Shown here: piece after piece, positions 49,269 through 57,491 of the stretch
Position numbering within the stretch: the stretch's first letter is position 1
Layout of the letters: each line of letters begins with the position of its first letter
DNA from: Cobetia amphilecti
GTDB lineage: Bacteria > Pseudomonadota > Gammaproteobacteria > Pseudomonadales > Halomonadaceae
Assembly (NCBI RefSeq): GCF_020217465.1
Contig: NZ_CP084115.1
Location: 3,162,001 to 3,226,000 of the forward strand
DNA: 64,000 bases
Direction: 5' to 3'
Made by a program: the position numbers and the translations under genes
Notes under the pieces: model-generated
The model's input: only the letters and a program-made list of their open reading frames with translations
What the model was told of the DNA's origin: nothing
Databases searched by the model: none

Positions 49269-50580
49269 ATCTGTTGCAACCGTGGCCACCGCTACCCCCA
49301 AGGGCCGCGACACTGGCAACGCCTGCCGCCTGTCTCGCCCCGGCATCGTCTGCCCGCTGGGCGCAGACCACGGCCTGATCAGCAGTGCGCTGTTCAGCGC
49401 CAGCCGTGGCCTGCGTGTCAGTGATGACTTCAGCCCCGGCACGCCGCTGTCGCTGGGGCGCGTCACCGCGCGGCTGGTGGATGACAGCGACTGGCCGGCC
49501 CCGCTGCGCTCACGCAACAACCGCCTGCTGGCCACCGCGCTTGAGCAGTTGGCACCGGAACTTGAAGCCCTCAAGCGTCAGGGCATCGCGCCGGAGCGCA
49601 TTGGCGTGGTGCTCGGTACCAGCACCTCCGGCATCGGCGAGACGGAAGCCGCGATGGACGCCCAGCGCGCCGCCGTCGCCCAGGGCACGCCGAGCGCCGA
49701 CAGCTGGCCGCAAAGCTTTGAATATCGTCGTCAGGAACTGGGCGCACCCGCCGAGTGTGTCGCCTGGCTGAGCGGCGCGCGTGGGCCGATCTACACCCTG
49801 TCCACCGCCTGCACCTCCAGCGCCAAGGCCTTGGCCAGTGCACGTCGTCTGCTGGCCTCCGGCCAGTGCGATGCGGTGATCGCCGGCGGTGCCGACAGCC
49901 TGTGCCACATGACGGTGAAGGGCTTCATGAGTCTGGAGGCCGTCAGCCGCAAGCAGAGCCAGCCGCTGGGAGCCGAGCGCGATGGCATCAATCTGGGCGA
50001 GGCCGCAGTACTGTTCGTGGTCACGCCGGAGCGCGGCGGCGTACAGCTGACCGGCGTCGGCGAATCCAGCGATGCCCACCATATTTCCGCGCCCTGCCCC
50101 GATGGCAGCGGCGCCGAGGCCGCCATGCGCGGCGCGCTCGCCAGTGCCGGCCGCGCCCCCGGTGAGATCGACTACATCAACCTGCACGGCACCGCCACGC
50201 CGCTGAATGACGCGATGGAAAGCCTCGCCATCAGCCGCCTGTTCGGTGCAGATGCCGACTCTGACACCGGTTCTGATATCGATCACGCCCGTCTGCCCGC
50301 CGTCAGCTCGACCAAGGCCCTTACCGGCCATACGCTGGGCGCCTGCGGGGCGCTGGAAGCCGCCTTCTGCTGGCTGGCGCTGGAACATGGCCGCCTGCCG
50401 CCGCATGCCACGCCGCGTGAGGCGCTGGACCCGACGCTGCCTGCGCTCAACATCGTCTATCGTGACCGCCCCGAGACCCCGCCGCTGCGGGTGATGAGCA
50501 ATGCCTTCGCCTTCGGCGGCAACAATATCTCGCTGGTGCTGGAGCGCCACACCACCGACCCGGAGTCCTCTGCATGCTGA
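49261..50580 (+). CDS. apeR: Beta-ketoacyl-ACP synthase (ApeR-like)
   Basis: A 439-residue ketosynthase with the full Cys-His-His triad: Cys184 in LSTACTSSAKA, His309 in INLHGTATP and His357 in TKALTGHTLGACG. It elongates or primes the polyene chain; a role distinct from the other ketosynthase is known in Xenorhabdus, and the assignment to ApeR rests on position before the dehydratase and reductase. It overlaps the lipoprotein gene by eight bases. Confidence 0.87.
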   Translation: MTESVATVATATPKGRDTGNACRLSRPGIVCPLGADHGLISSALFSASRGLRVSDDFSPGTPLSLGRVTARLVDDSDWPAPLRSRNNRLLATALEQLAPELEALKRQGIAPERIGVVLGTSTSGIGETEAAMDAQRAAVAQGTPSADSWPQSFEYRRQELGAPAECVAWLSGARGPIYTLSTACTSSAKALASARRLLASGQCDAVIAGGADSLCHMTVKGFMSLEAVSRKQSQPLGAERDGINLGEAAVLFVVTPERGGVQLTGVGESSDAHHISAPCPDGSGAEAAMRGALASAGRAPGEIDYINLHGTATPLNDAMESLAISRLFGADADSDTGSDIDHARLPAVSSTKALTGHTLGACGALEAAFCWLALEHGRLPPHATPREALDPTLPALNIVYRDRPETPPLRVMSNAFAFGGNNISLVLERHTTDPESSAC

Positions 50581-51182
50581 CCCCGAGCACCGACTCAGTT
50601 TCCCTTGCTGGCGCTGAGGTGCAGCCCCGTGAGGCGCGCTATCCCGCCATGCCCTGCGCCATCGGCCCCTATGTGCCCCATGATGCCGGCATGTGCCTGC
50701 TGGATAGCGTGCTGCGCTGTGACGAGCATTCGCTGAGCGCCGACATCACCCCGACGCCAGACAATCTGTTCGCCGAGCCGGACGACGACGGCCAGGCCGT
50801 GATTCCCGCCTGGGTCGGGCTTGAGTGGATGGCGCAGGCCATCGCCGCCTGGTCGGGCCTGCAGGCTGCGCGCAGCGGCCAGCCGCCGCGAGTCGGCTTT
50901 CTGCTCGGGAGTCGCCGCTATGAGAGCGAAGTCGCCGCCTTTTCCTGCGACTGTCGCTGGCTGATTCATGTTCAGCTCGACTATCGCGCCGACAACGGGC
51001 TGGGCGCCTTCGAGGCCACCATCAGCGACGAGCACGGCGCCACTGTCGCGCGTGCCGGCGTCAATGTCTTCGAGCCGGCGCCCGAGCCGCTGCCCTCCGC
51101 GGCGTCTACGCAAGAGACCGCACAAGAATCCTCACCCGGACAGCAGGATGCTGCCGGTGCCTCATCGCAAGGTAATGTCTGA
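50574..51182 (+). CDS. apeP: Hotdog 3-hydroxyacyl-ACP dehydratase (ApeP-like)
   Basis: A 202-residue hotdog protein. It has MCLLDSVLRCDEHSLSADIT, followed by PAWVGLEWMAQAIAAWSG (catalytic-helix region) and GFLLGSRRYESEV, the ApeP pattern. It should pair with the ApeI-like domain of the fused ligase and dehydrate 3-hydroxyacyl intermediates. The C-terminal 30 residues are Ser/Gln-rich and probably disordered. It overlaps both neighbours by a few bases. Confidence 0.85.
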   Translation: MLTPSTDSVSLAGAEVQPREARYPAMPCAIGPYVPHDAGMCLLDSVLRCDEHSLSADITPTPDNLFAEPDDDGQAVIPAWVGLEWMAQAIAAWSGLQAARSGQPPRVGFLLGSRRYESEVAAFSCDCRWLIHVQLDYRADNGLGAFEATISDEHGATVARAGVNVFEPAPEPLPSAASTQETAQESSPGQQDAAGASSQGNV

Positions 51183-51955
51183 TGTCTGTCACACCCCTCG
51201 CTACTGAAACTGCCACCGCTGCCCCTGAAGCACGCGAGTGGATTCTGGTCACCGGCTCCAGCCGTGGTATCGGCCGCGCCATCGCGCTGCGTCTGGCCCG
51301 CGAAGGCTACAACCTGGTGCTGCATTGTCGCTCGCGCCGTGACGCCGCCGAGGAGGTCGCGCGTGAGATCAGCGCCCTGGGCGGCGAATCGCGCATCCTC
51401 AGCTTCGATGTCGCCGACCGTGACGCCGCACGCAGCGCGCTGGAAGCCGATATCGAGGCCCACGGCTGCTGCTACGGGGTGGTCTGCAATGCCGGTATCC
51501 ATGCCGACAACGCCTTCCCGGCGCTCACCGATGAAGACTGGGACAGCGTGATCCGCACCAACCTCGATGGCTTCTACAACGTCATCAAGCCGCTTTCCAT
51601 GCCGCTGGTACGCCGCCGCAAGCCGGGGCGCATCATCGTGATATCCTCGGTGTCGGGCATGATGGGCAATCGGGGTCAGGTCAACTATTCCGCCGCCAAG
51701 GCGGGGCTGATCGGCGCGGTCAAGGCACTTGCGGTGGAGCTGGCCAAGCGCCGCATCACCGTCAATGCCGTCGCACCGGGCGTCATCGCCACCGAGATGA
51801 CCGAAGGCGTCGAGATGGAAGAGGCGCTGAAGATGATTCCCATGCGCCGCGCAGGGGAAGCCGAGGAAGTCGCCGCCACCGTGGCCTTCCTGTGCTCGAA
51901 GGACGCCGGCTACATCACCCGCCAGACCATCGCGGTGAACGGGGGGATGTTCTGA
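51182..51955 (+). CDS. apeQ: 3-oxoacyl-ACP reductase, FabG type
   Basis: A 257-residue SDR. It has TGSSRGIGRAIAL, CNAGIHADN, the catalytic Ser in VISSVSGMMGNRG and Tyr/Lys in VNYSAAKAGL, with VNGGMF at the end. It reduces the 3-oxo group in each polyene cycle. It overlaps the dehydratase stop and the next ketosynthase start by one base each (TGATG). Confidence 0.92.
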   Translation: MSVTPLATETATAAPEAREWILVTGSSRGIGRAIALRLAREGYNLVLHCRSRRDAAEEVAREISALGGESRILSFDVADRDAARSALEADIEAHGCCYGVVCNAGIHADNAFPALTDEDWDSVIRTNLDGFYNVIKPLSMPLVRRRKPGRIIVISSVSGMMGNRGQVNYSAAKAGLIGAVKALAVELAKRRITVNAVAPGVIATEMTEGVEMEEALKMIPMRRAGEAEEVAATVAFLCSKDAGYITRQTIAVNGGMF

Positions 51956-53214
51956 TGACGACTTCCTCTCAGGCACTGCGCGGCAGACGTGTCGTGGTCA
52001 CCGGCATGCATGGCTTCTCGCCCATCGGCAATGACTGGCCGACCCTGCGCGCCAACCTGGCCGCCGGGCGCACCGGCATCCGCTATATCGAGGACTGGGA
52101 CAAGTACGACGGCCTCAACACCCGCCTCGGCGCGCCGGTCAACGATTTCGAACTGCCCAGTCACTACAACCGTCGCGCGCTGCGCAGCATGGGCCGTGTG
52201 GCGCAGCTGGCGACCCGCTCCAGCGAACTGGCGCTGGAAGCGGCCGGCCTGAGTGACAGCCCGCTCAAGGAGAGCGGCCAGATGGGCATCGCCTACGGCG
52301 CCTCGGCCGGTGAGCCGGATGCGGTGGCCGACTTCGGCAACATGCTGCTCAACCACTCCACCGACGGGCTCAGCGCCAATTCCTATATCCGCATGATGGC
52401 GCACACCGCGCCGGTCAATATCGGCGTGTTTCTCGGTATCAAGGGGCGGATTCACACCACCTCCAGCGCCTGCACCTCCGGCAGCCAGGGCATCGGTTAC
52501 GCCTATGAGGCGATCCGCTTCGGCCGCCAGACCGCGATGGTCGCCGGTGGCTGCGAGGAGCTGTCCGCCGCCGACGCCGCCGTGTTCGATACCCTGTTCG
52601 CCACCAGCACCTGCAATGAGCGCCCGGACCTGTCACCGCGGCCCTTCGATGCCGAACGTGATGGCCTGGTGATCGGTGAAGGCGCCGGCACGCTGATTCT
52701 GGAAGAGCTGGAGCACGCCCTGGCGCGCGGCGCGACCATCCACGCCGAGATTCTCGGCTTCGGCACCAACTCCGATGGCCGTCACGTCACCCAGCCGGAC
52801 GCCAACATGATGGAGGCCGCGATGCGCATGGCGCTGGAGGATGCCGGTGTCGAGGCCTCAGAGATCGGCTATGTCAGCGCCCATGGCACCGCCACCGAGC
52901 GCGGCGATATCGCCGAGAGCCATGCCACCCATGCGGTGTTTGGCGATTCCACGCCGATCAGCGCCTTCAAGAGTTACACCGGCCATACGCTGGGCGCCTG
53001 TGGCGCGCTGGAGGCCTGGATCGCCATCGAGATGATGCGTGATGGCTGGTTCCACGGCACCGCCAATCTCACCAGTCTCGACCCGCGCTGTGCGCAGCTC
53101 GACTACCTCACCGGCGCAGGCCGCGAGATCGAGACGGACACCGTGATGAGCAACAACTTCGCCTTCGGTGGCATCAATACCTCGCTGATTCTGCGTCGCT
53201 GGCAGGGCGAGTGA
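51955..53214 (+). CDS. apeO: Beta-ketoacyl-ACP synthase II-type (ApeO-like)
   Basis: A 419-residue ketosynthase with Cys173 in TTSSACTSGSQGIG, His310 in YVSAHGTATE and His344 in KSYTGHTLGACGALE. It is the main elongating ketosynthase and should act with the chain-length factor at 34767. The start at 51955 overlaps the reductase stop; the frame is open to 51892, but only from here does the family begin (RRVVVTGMHGFSPIG). Confidence 0.9.
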   Translation: MTTSSQALRGRRVVVTGMHGFSPIGNDWPTLRANLAAGRTGIRYIEDWDKYDGLNTRLGAPVNDFELPSHYNRRALRSMGRVAQLATRSSELALEAAGLSDSPLKESGQMGIAYGASAGEPDAVADFGNMLLNHSTDGLSANSYIRMMAHTAPVNIGVFLGIKGRIHTTSSACTSGSQGIGYAYEAIRFGRQTAMVAGGCEELSAADAAVFDTLFATSTCNERPDLSPRPFDAERDGLVIGEGAGTLILEELEHALARGATIHAEILGFGTNSDGRHVTQPDANMMEAAMRMALEDAGVEASEIGYVSAHGTATERGDIAESHATHAVFGDSTPISAFKSYTGHTLGACGALEAWIAIEMMRDGWFHGTANLTSLDPRCAQLDYLTGAGREIETDTVMSNNFAFGGINTSLILRRWQGE

Positions 53215-53428
53215 GTCACTGGCAATCTGATCTGGCGCCAGTCATTACGCTTCGCGCTGACGCCTTTGCAGGGTGTCGCCAACGTACGACTTTGCAGCGG
53301 GTCGGATCTGGCGCAAGATACGCGCCCGCTGCATGGTCTATGGTGTGATTGGCTCACGCCCCTGGCTGGCTGACGGCGCTATTCACTGGCGTCGCGCCAG
53401 TCAATCACCCTGTTAGGAGAGGTCTCAG

Positions 53429-53968
53429 ATGGCGTCACGTTCTGCTCAGTCGCTCGCATCCTCGAAACGTTCCACGGCACCTGCCACGCGCACTCGCTCG
53501 GGTCGCGCCTCGCGTGTGCTGACACTGGTGTCTGCACTGCTGCTCGGCTCTGCGGGGCTTGTGGCCTCCGCCCCGGCGGTGGCGCGGGACACGCAGCACT
53601 TCCTGCCGATCATGCCGGTGATGGCCAGCACCGCGGCCAGTCAGCGACTGGGCAAGGACGTGGCTTTCTTCTTCGGTGACAAGCAGCCCTACGAGCGGAT
53701 CGAGAAGCGCGGCTGGGCGCGGGTGAACCCGAAGACCAACGCCACCAACAAGAGCGATGCGGAAGCCTGTCGCTGGGTGTTCCTGTCGGCGCTGCGTGAG
53801 CTGCAGGAAAAGGCGCGCGAATATGGGGCCAATGCGGTCATCAACATTCGCAGCGACTATGACAAGGTGCCCTACTCCAGCAGCGAGAAGTACGAGTGCC
53901 ATGCGGGTAATATCGTCGCGGGCGTCGCGTTGCGTGGGGATCTGGTGATCCTGCATCCGAAGAACTGA
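53429..53968 (+). CDS. Exported protein of unknown function common in aryl polyene clusters
   Basis: A 179-residue protein with a long basic N-region and signal peptide (about 28-52, SRVLTLVSALLLGSAGLVAS then APAVA). The mature part has GWARVNPKTNATNKSDAEAC, ELQEKAREYGANAVINIRSD and a late CHAGNIVAGVALRGDLVIL. Similar small proteins at the same place have often been labelled excinuclease ABC subunit A, but nothing here is UvrA-like. AGGAGAGG precedes the start. Function unknown; secretion is inferred from the signal. Confidence 0.75.
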   Translation: MASRSAQSLASSKRSTAPATRTRSGRASRVLTLVSALLLGSAGLVASAPAVARDTQHFLPIMPVMASTAASQRLGKDVAFFFGDKQPYERIEKRGWARVNPKTNATNKSDAEACRWVFLSALRELQEKAREYGANAVINIRSDYDKVPYSSSEKYECHAGNIVAGVALRGDLVILHPKN

Positions 53969-53977
53969 TTCGCCATC

Positions 53978-54871
53978 ATGACGGCCAGGCAAGGCGAGGG
54001 TGTGAGCGAGACAAGTAAGCCGGTTGAGGATAACTCGGCAATCGAGCCTGCGGCGCGCCCGACCGACCACCCCGCCTACCGCTGCGTGGTGCTGGGGCAT
54101 GCTGCAGCGGATGGCTCCGCTTCGCTGAGCACTGGTTCACTGAGCAGTGGTTCGCTGAGCAGTGATTCGCCATGCATTGAGCCGCTGAGCGTCGGGCGGC
54201 CAAGCATTGAGCCGCTGATCTCGCATGATCCCCACGCCCTCGCCGCTTCCTTGGCGTCTGCGACTGGCGGCGCTGCCCGCGCCTTGGCGAATCACTGCTC
54301 TGCATCATCCCCTCGGCCAGCCCGCCTGTGGCTGGCCGAGGCGTGTGTGCTGCCAGCATCCTGTGCTGATTCGGCTGCTCCCTCTATCAACTCCTCGGCG
54401 GATGCTTCACGCCGTCGCTCGCTGCGCGCTCGCCAGCCGGATGTGGATAACGCGGACACCCCCGTGTCATCTGCCAAGGCCCGCCGTCGCCAGCAACGTG
54501 AAGCCGAGTCACACCTCGCTCGCCTCCTGCTAGGTGAACTCGCCGCGGCCCAAGGCATTGTGCTGCCACTGACCGACTGGTCGCCGCGTGGCCAGGCACC
54601 CCATCACCCTGCGCTACCGGCAGGCTTCTACGTCTCCATCGCCCACCGCCACGGCCATGTACTCGTCGGCCTCGCCACCGCCCCGCTCGGGCTGGACCTC
54701 GAATACCGCAACCCCCGCCACGCCCACGACCTCGACGCCCGCATCGCCATGCTGCCCCAGGACGCACGCGAACACCTCGCCGAGGCATCACACCTCAGCG
54801 AGACAGAACGACTGGACGGGTTTTATCGAGAATGGGTGAGGTATGAGGCGGCGTTCAAGTTAATAAGATAA
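53978..54871 (+). pseudogene. 4'-Phosphopantetheinyl transferase, C-terminally truncated
   Basis: Sfp-type PPTase that should activate the two ACPs. The Mg-binding residues are present: Asp240 and Glu242 in GLDLEY, and Glu290 in REWVRYEAAFK. The reading frame stops seven residues after Glu290, where Sfp-type enzymes usually continue for several tens of residues. The last codons TTA ATA AGA are AT-rich and belong to the island that begins at about 54860. The N-terminal half is a long, low-complexity Ser/Ala-rich region with 15-bp DNA repeats. The start may be a GTG at 54002 (AAGGCGAGG upstream). It may be inactive; whether the truncated form works is unknown. Confidence 0.75.
54119..54163. repeat. 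15-bp tandem repeat in the PPTase gene
   Basis: gcttcgctgagcact, ggttcactgagcagt and ggttcgctgagcagt, in frame (repeated LSSGS-like residues). A second pair, gcattgagccgctga, follows. Confidence 0.9.
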
Positions 54872-54883
54872 TGCGTCTTAAGC

Positions 54884-55618
54884 TCAGGATTTCCTAGCAT
54901 CTCTGATATACATGGCAGTTCCATTGCCACGCATTTCTATGGAAAACAGTTCTGATGCTCTAACTAAATCCCCAAGCTTTTTATACCCATAATTAATAGA
55001 TGAAAAAGAACTTTTATTAGACATATAATGTCCCACTCGGCCTAATAAAGACCACCCATCGTCTTCTGAAGATTGCTCTGCAGCGTTTCTTAGCAAATTG
55101 ACTAATGCTGTATCACTTCTAAGCTCATTCCTACATCTTGGAACTTGGCTACTATCATCTGGTATATCCGTAACTGGCTCTTCATAATACAATTTTTCAG
55201 TATATATAAATGTCGAACAAGCATCTACAAAAGGTCTCGGAGTCTTTTGCTCTCCAAAACCATAGACAGGGAATCCTCCTTCAAGCAGCCTCAAGACTAA
55301 TGGTGTAAAATCGCTATCACTAGTCATGAGCGCAAAAAGATCAATATTACCACTATAGAGGAGATCCATAGCATCTATAATCATTGCAGAGTCAGTAGCA
55401 TTTTTACCTTTCGTAAAGGCAAACTGCTGCATAGGCCTTATAGCATTTGGATGAAGCTTTTCAATCCATCCTGATAGCAAAGGGCTGTTCCAATCACCAT
55501 GGGCATGTCTGACATTAACCACACCATATTTTGCAAGCTCTTCTAGAACCCCTTCAATTGAATTATGACTAACATTGTCACAATCTATCAAAAGCGCAAT
55601 CCGTTGCTCTCCAGCCAT
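54884..55618 (-). CDS. NYN/LabA-type PIN-like ribonuclease with possible C-terminal LOTUS (OST-HTH) domain
   Basis: A 244-residue protein. The NYN domain (about 5-145) keeps the acidic residues that bind metal: Asp12 and Asp14 in LLIDCDN, Asp76 in KNATDSAMIIDAMDLL, and Asp101 and Asp103 in LMTSDSDFTPL. The C-terminal 75 residues (ALVNLLRNAAEQSSEDDGWS, then LLGRVGHYM and YGYKKLGDLVR) fit an OST-HTH/LOTUS RNA-binding domain. AAGGGG precedes the start, and the upstream membrane gene ends 24 bp before, so the two form an operon. Related NYN-LOTUS proteins are widespread in bacteria; a role in defence or RNA decay is inference. Confidence 0.83.
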   Translation of the reverse strand: MAGEQRIALLIDCDNVSHNSIEGVLEELAKYGVVNVRHAHGDWNSPLLSGWIEKLHPNAIRPMQQFAFTKGKNATDSAMIIDAMDLLYSGNIDLFALMTSDSDFTPLVLRLLEGGFPVYGFGEQKTPRPFVDACSTFIYTEKLYYEEPVTDIPDDSSQVPRCRNELRSDTALVNLLRNAAEQSSEDDGWSLLGRVGHYMSNKSSFSSINYGYKKLGDLVRASELFSIEMRGNGTAMYIRDARKS

Positions 55619-55642
55619 CAGCTCATCCCCTTGTTAGAAGTT

Positions 55643-57010
55643 TTAGTGGTTACAAAAATTATTTCTTAAGTACTCAACACCTTCAGTAGTATTATTTTCA
55701 ACCAGTCCCTTTGCAACCATTTCATCATATATTTCAATAATTTTCACGACATCATCCATGGAAATTTTATCATCATCGAGTAAAGCTTGTAATATCTGTC
55801 TAATCCTCTTGCCATATATTTTTGACCTGACATTTGATAAACGCTCTATCAAGAAGAATGACTGCGCAATAGAGAAGCTACGCTCGATACCCCCAAAGAA
55901 ATATTTAGATGCTTGAATTACCCCCATAACCCTGAACTCATACCTTACGGAAGACAAGTACATATCTAGCTGCTCGTCTTTATCTATAACTTTAGTAAAC
56001 CACTTGGCTAAAAGTATCTCTACAATCTTTCTTCTTTTTGTTTTACTAAAATCTTTTATAAACAATGTACGAACTAACTGCTGTGTAATAGTCGAGCCAC
56101 CTGACCTTGGGTGCAATTTCAACGAGGACAATATAACTCTTGCAAGCCCCTTCCAACTCACACCGCTGTGACGGTAAAACTCTTTATCCTCTATTCGCAC
56201 TGCAATTTGCTTGAGGGCCTTTAAGTCAATATTTAATCTCTGAGCTTCGTATACAGATAATTTTGCATGATAAACAATATGCTCTATTCGCTCCTCGACT
56301 TTTAACGAGAGTAGCTTAGACACATACTGAGTAAAAACAAGAAGCATACTCTCGTGCTTATCTAGCAAAGCGTGCCTATATAGGAAACAAAAGGCAACAA
56401 AAGCAAGGAATGATGCTGGAACAGAGACAACCAGATCAGCATTCAAAGTAGAAGCTATTGACAACCCGCCTACATCTAACAAAATAGTCAAAATAAAATA
56501 TATTACAAAAGCCGAGATTCCTGATATGGCATAGCATGGATATGCTACGTAAGTTTTCCAGCCTGGAAACATACGTATGGCAAATGGTTCATTAGCTCCT
56601 TCAATCCGCCAATTAGGAAGAACGAGCTGAAACTCACCATATTTAACACCGAGCACAGTTCTCAAAACAACTACTTTTCTAGCCGCATATACTATTGATT
56701 TTTGTCTTGCAGCAAAATGAAACAAAAATAGAACAGTAAATAGAATAGTGATAATGAGAAAAGCAAAAAGCATAGACTCAACTGGCATCAAAAAATCTTT
56801 ATTACCTGTAATGCTTTCCAATTTACCTAAAGTCAGTGAACCGAATGCTGCACCTATTACAATCGCGATATTAGCCGCGCTCAAGAAGACCTTCTCTTCC
56901 GTTTCTAACGTTTTTGACGCTGACCTATACTCTTCAAGAATCATTTCATTATTATCAAACTTAAACGTTGGGTAGTGCTGCTTCCAACCTGGGTTATCGC
57001 CACTATTCAT
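55643..57010 (-). CDS. Membrane protein with GT51 peptidoglycan glycosyltransferase domain
   Basis: A 455-residue protein without a transpeptidase domain. The N-terminal 215 residues have four likely membrane helices (about 43-62, 79-99, 160-180, 193-211) and no known family that I can name. The C-terminal region has GT51 motifs: Glu274 in RIEDKEFYRHSGVSW, GGSTITQQLVRT at 304-315, and Glu331 in KRRKIVEILLAKW. Motif 4 is degraded: where YLN is usual, it reads LDMYLSSV. The start has AGGTGG upstream. The short helical segment between (about 215-265) has no clear match. It is AT-rich, like its partner gene. Activity on lipid II would need the domain outside; see findings. Confidence 0.82.
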   Translation of the reverse strand: MNSGDNPGWKQHYPTFKFDNNEMILEEYRSASKTLETEEKVFLSAANIAIVIGAAFGSLTLGKLESITGNKDFLMPVESMLFAFLIITILFTVLFLFHFAARQKSIVYAARKVVVLRTVLGVKYGEFQLVLPNWRIEGANEPFAIRMFPGWKTYVAYPCYAISGISAFVIYFILTILLDVGGLSIASTLNADLVVSVPASFLAFVAFCFLYRHALLDKHESMLLVFTQYVSKLLSLKVEERIEHIVYHAKLSVYEAQRLNIDLKALKQIAVRIEDKEFYRHSGVSWKGLARVILSSLKLHPRSGGSTITQQLVRTLFIKDFSKTKRRKIVEILLAKWFTKVIDKDEQLDMYLSSVRYEFRVMGVIQASKYFFGGIERSFSIAQSFFLIERLSNVRSKIYGKRIRQILQALLDDDKISMDDVVKIIEIYDEMVAKGLVENNTTEGVEYLRNNFCNH

Positions 57011-57085
57011 CCAAAACCACCTATAAGCCCATCATGCAAAGAAAACATTTCTTAACACTTATACCCTAAACGACTAATAATAAAA

Positions 57086-57114
57086 AACCCCGCCAGAGAA
57101 ATCTCTGCCGGGGT
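57086..57114 (-). terminator. Intrinsic terminator of ridA
   Basis: A 13-bp stem with one mismatch (aaccccgccagag / ctctgccggggtt) and, on the minus strand, a run of T after it. It marks the right-hand limit of the AT-rich island. Confidence 0.85.
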
Positions 57115-57134
57115 TAGGAAAACCATACTGCGAG

Positions 57135-57491
57135 TTACTTAACAGCGGCGACCACGGTAATTTCACACAGCAGTTCCGGGCTGGCCATGGCGGCTTGTAC
57201 ACAGGCGCGGGCGGGGGCGTGACCTTGTGGCACCCAGGTGTCCCAGATGTCGTTGAAGGTCTTGAAGTCGTCCATTGTCTTGAGATAGACGGTGGCGGAG
57301 AGCAGGTGCTCGCGGTCGGTGCCGACTTCTTCCAGCAGCGCATCGACACGCGCGAGCATGCTGTTGGCCTGGTCCGTGATATTCCCGAAGCGATGGTCCG
57401 GACCGGCGACCTGGCCACACAGGTAGATGGTGTTGTTGTGGATCACGGCGCGGCTCATGCGCGGCTTGGTGTCATGGCGTTGGATGTTCAT
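57135..57491 (-). CDS. RidA-family protein
   Basis: A 118-residue member of the YjgF/YER057c/UK114 family, whose RidA members hydrolyse reactive enamines and imines made by PLP enzymes. The substrate-pocket motifs NNTIYLCGQVAG and VPQGHAPARACVQAAMAS (with the conserved Arg) are present. It is a subgroup relative rather than orthodox RidA. It has its own terminator and lies next to the island. Confidence 0.88.
   Translation of the reverse strand: MNIQRHDTKPRMSRAVIHNNTIYLCGQVAGPDHRFGNITDQANSMLARVDALLEEVGTDREHLLSATVYLKTMDDFKTFNDIWDTWVPQGHAPARACVQAAMASPELLCEITVVAAVK

Larger units (their letters stand above)
34767..54871 (+). other. Aryl polyene (APE) pigment biosynthetic gene cluster
   Basis: Twenty plus-strand genes, most overlapping by 1-11 bp. 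They encode the type II polyketide-like set (two KS, a chain-length factor, KR, two hotdog DH, two ACP), an aryl-ACP ligase, an ammonia lyase for the aryl starter, a thioesterase, lipid attachment and transport proteins, and a PPTase. The content and order match the known aryl polyene clusters of Escherichia, Xenorhabdus and Vibrio. The product should be an aryl-capped polyene carboxylate linked to a membrane lipid, which protects against oxidative stress and supports biofilm in known cases. Confidence 0.9.
54860..57075. other. AT-rich genomic island carrying a two-gene cassette
   Basis: Composition drops sharply at about 54860, inside the last codons of the PPTase gene, and stays AT-rich to about 57075, just before the ridA terminator. 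The codon use (AAA, TTA, ATA, AGA) is unlike any neighbour. No integrase, transposase or terminal repeat was seen, so the mode of entry is unknown. Confidence 0.88.

Noticed and set aside
53429-53968. UvrA (excinuclease ABC subunit A) annotation
   Set aside because: At 179 residues with a signal peptide and no Walker, zinc-finger or ABC signature motif, it cannot be UvrA.
54860-57075. Insertion sequence or prophage as the cause of the AT-rich island
   Set aside because: No transposase, integrase, terminal inverted repeat, target duplication or tRNA target was found at the borders.
57011-57134. Remaining 3' part of the PPTase gene on the far side of the island
   Set aside because: The 125 bp between the GT51 gene and ridA contains only AT-rich sequence and a terminator; no PPTase-like codons in any frame.
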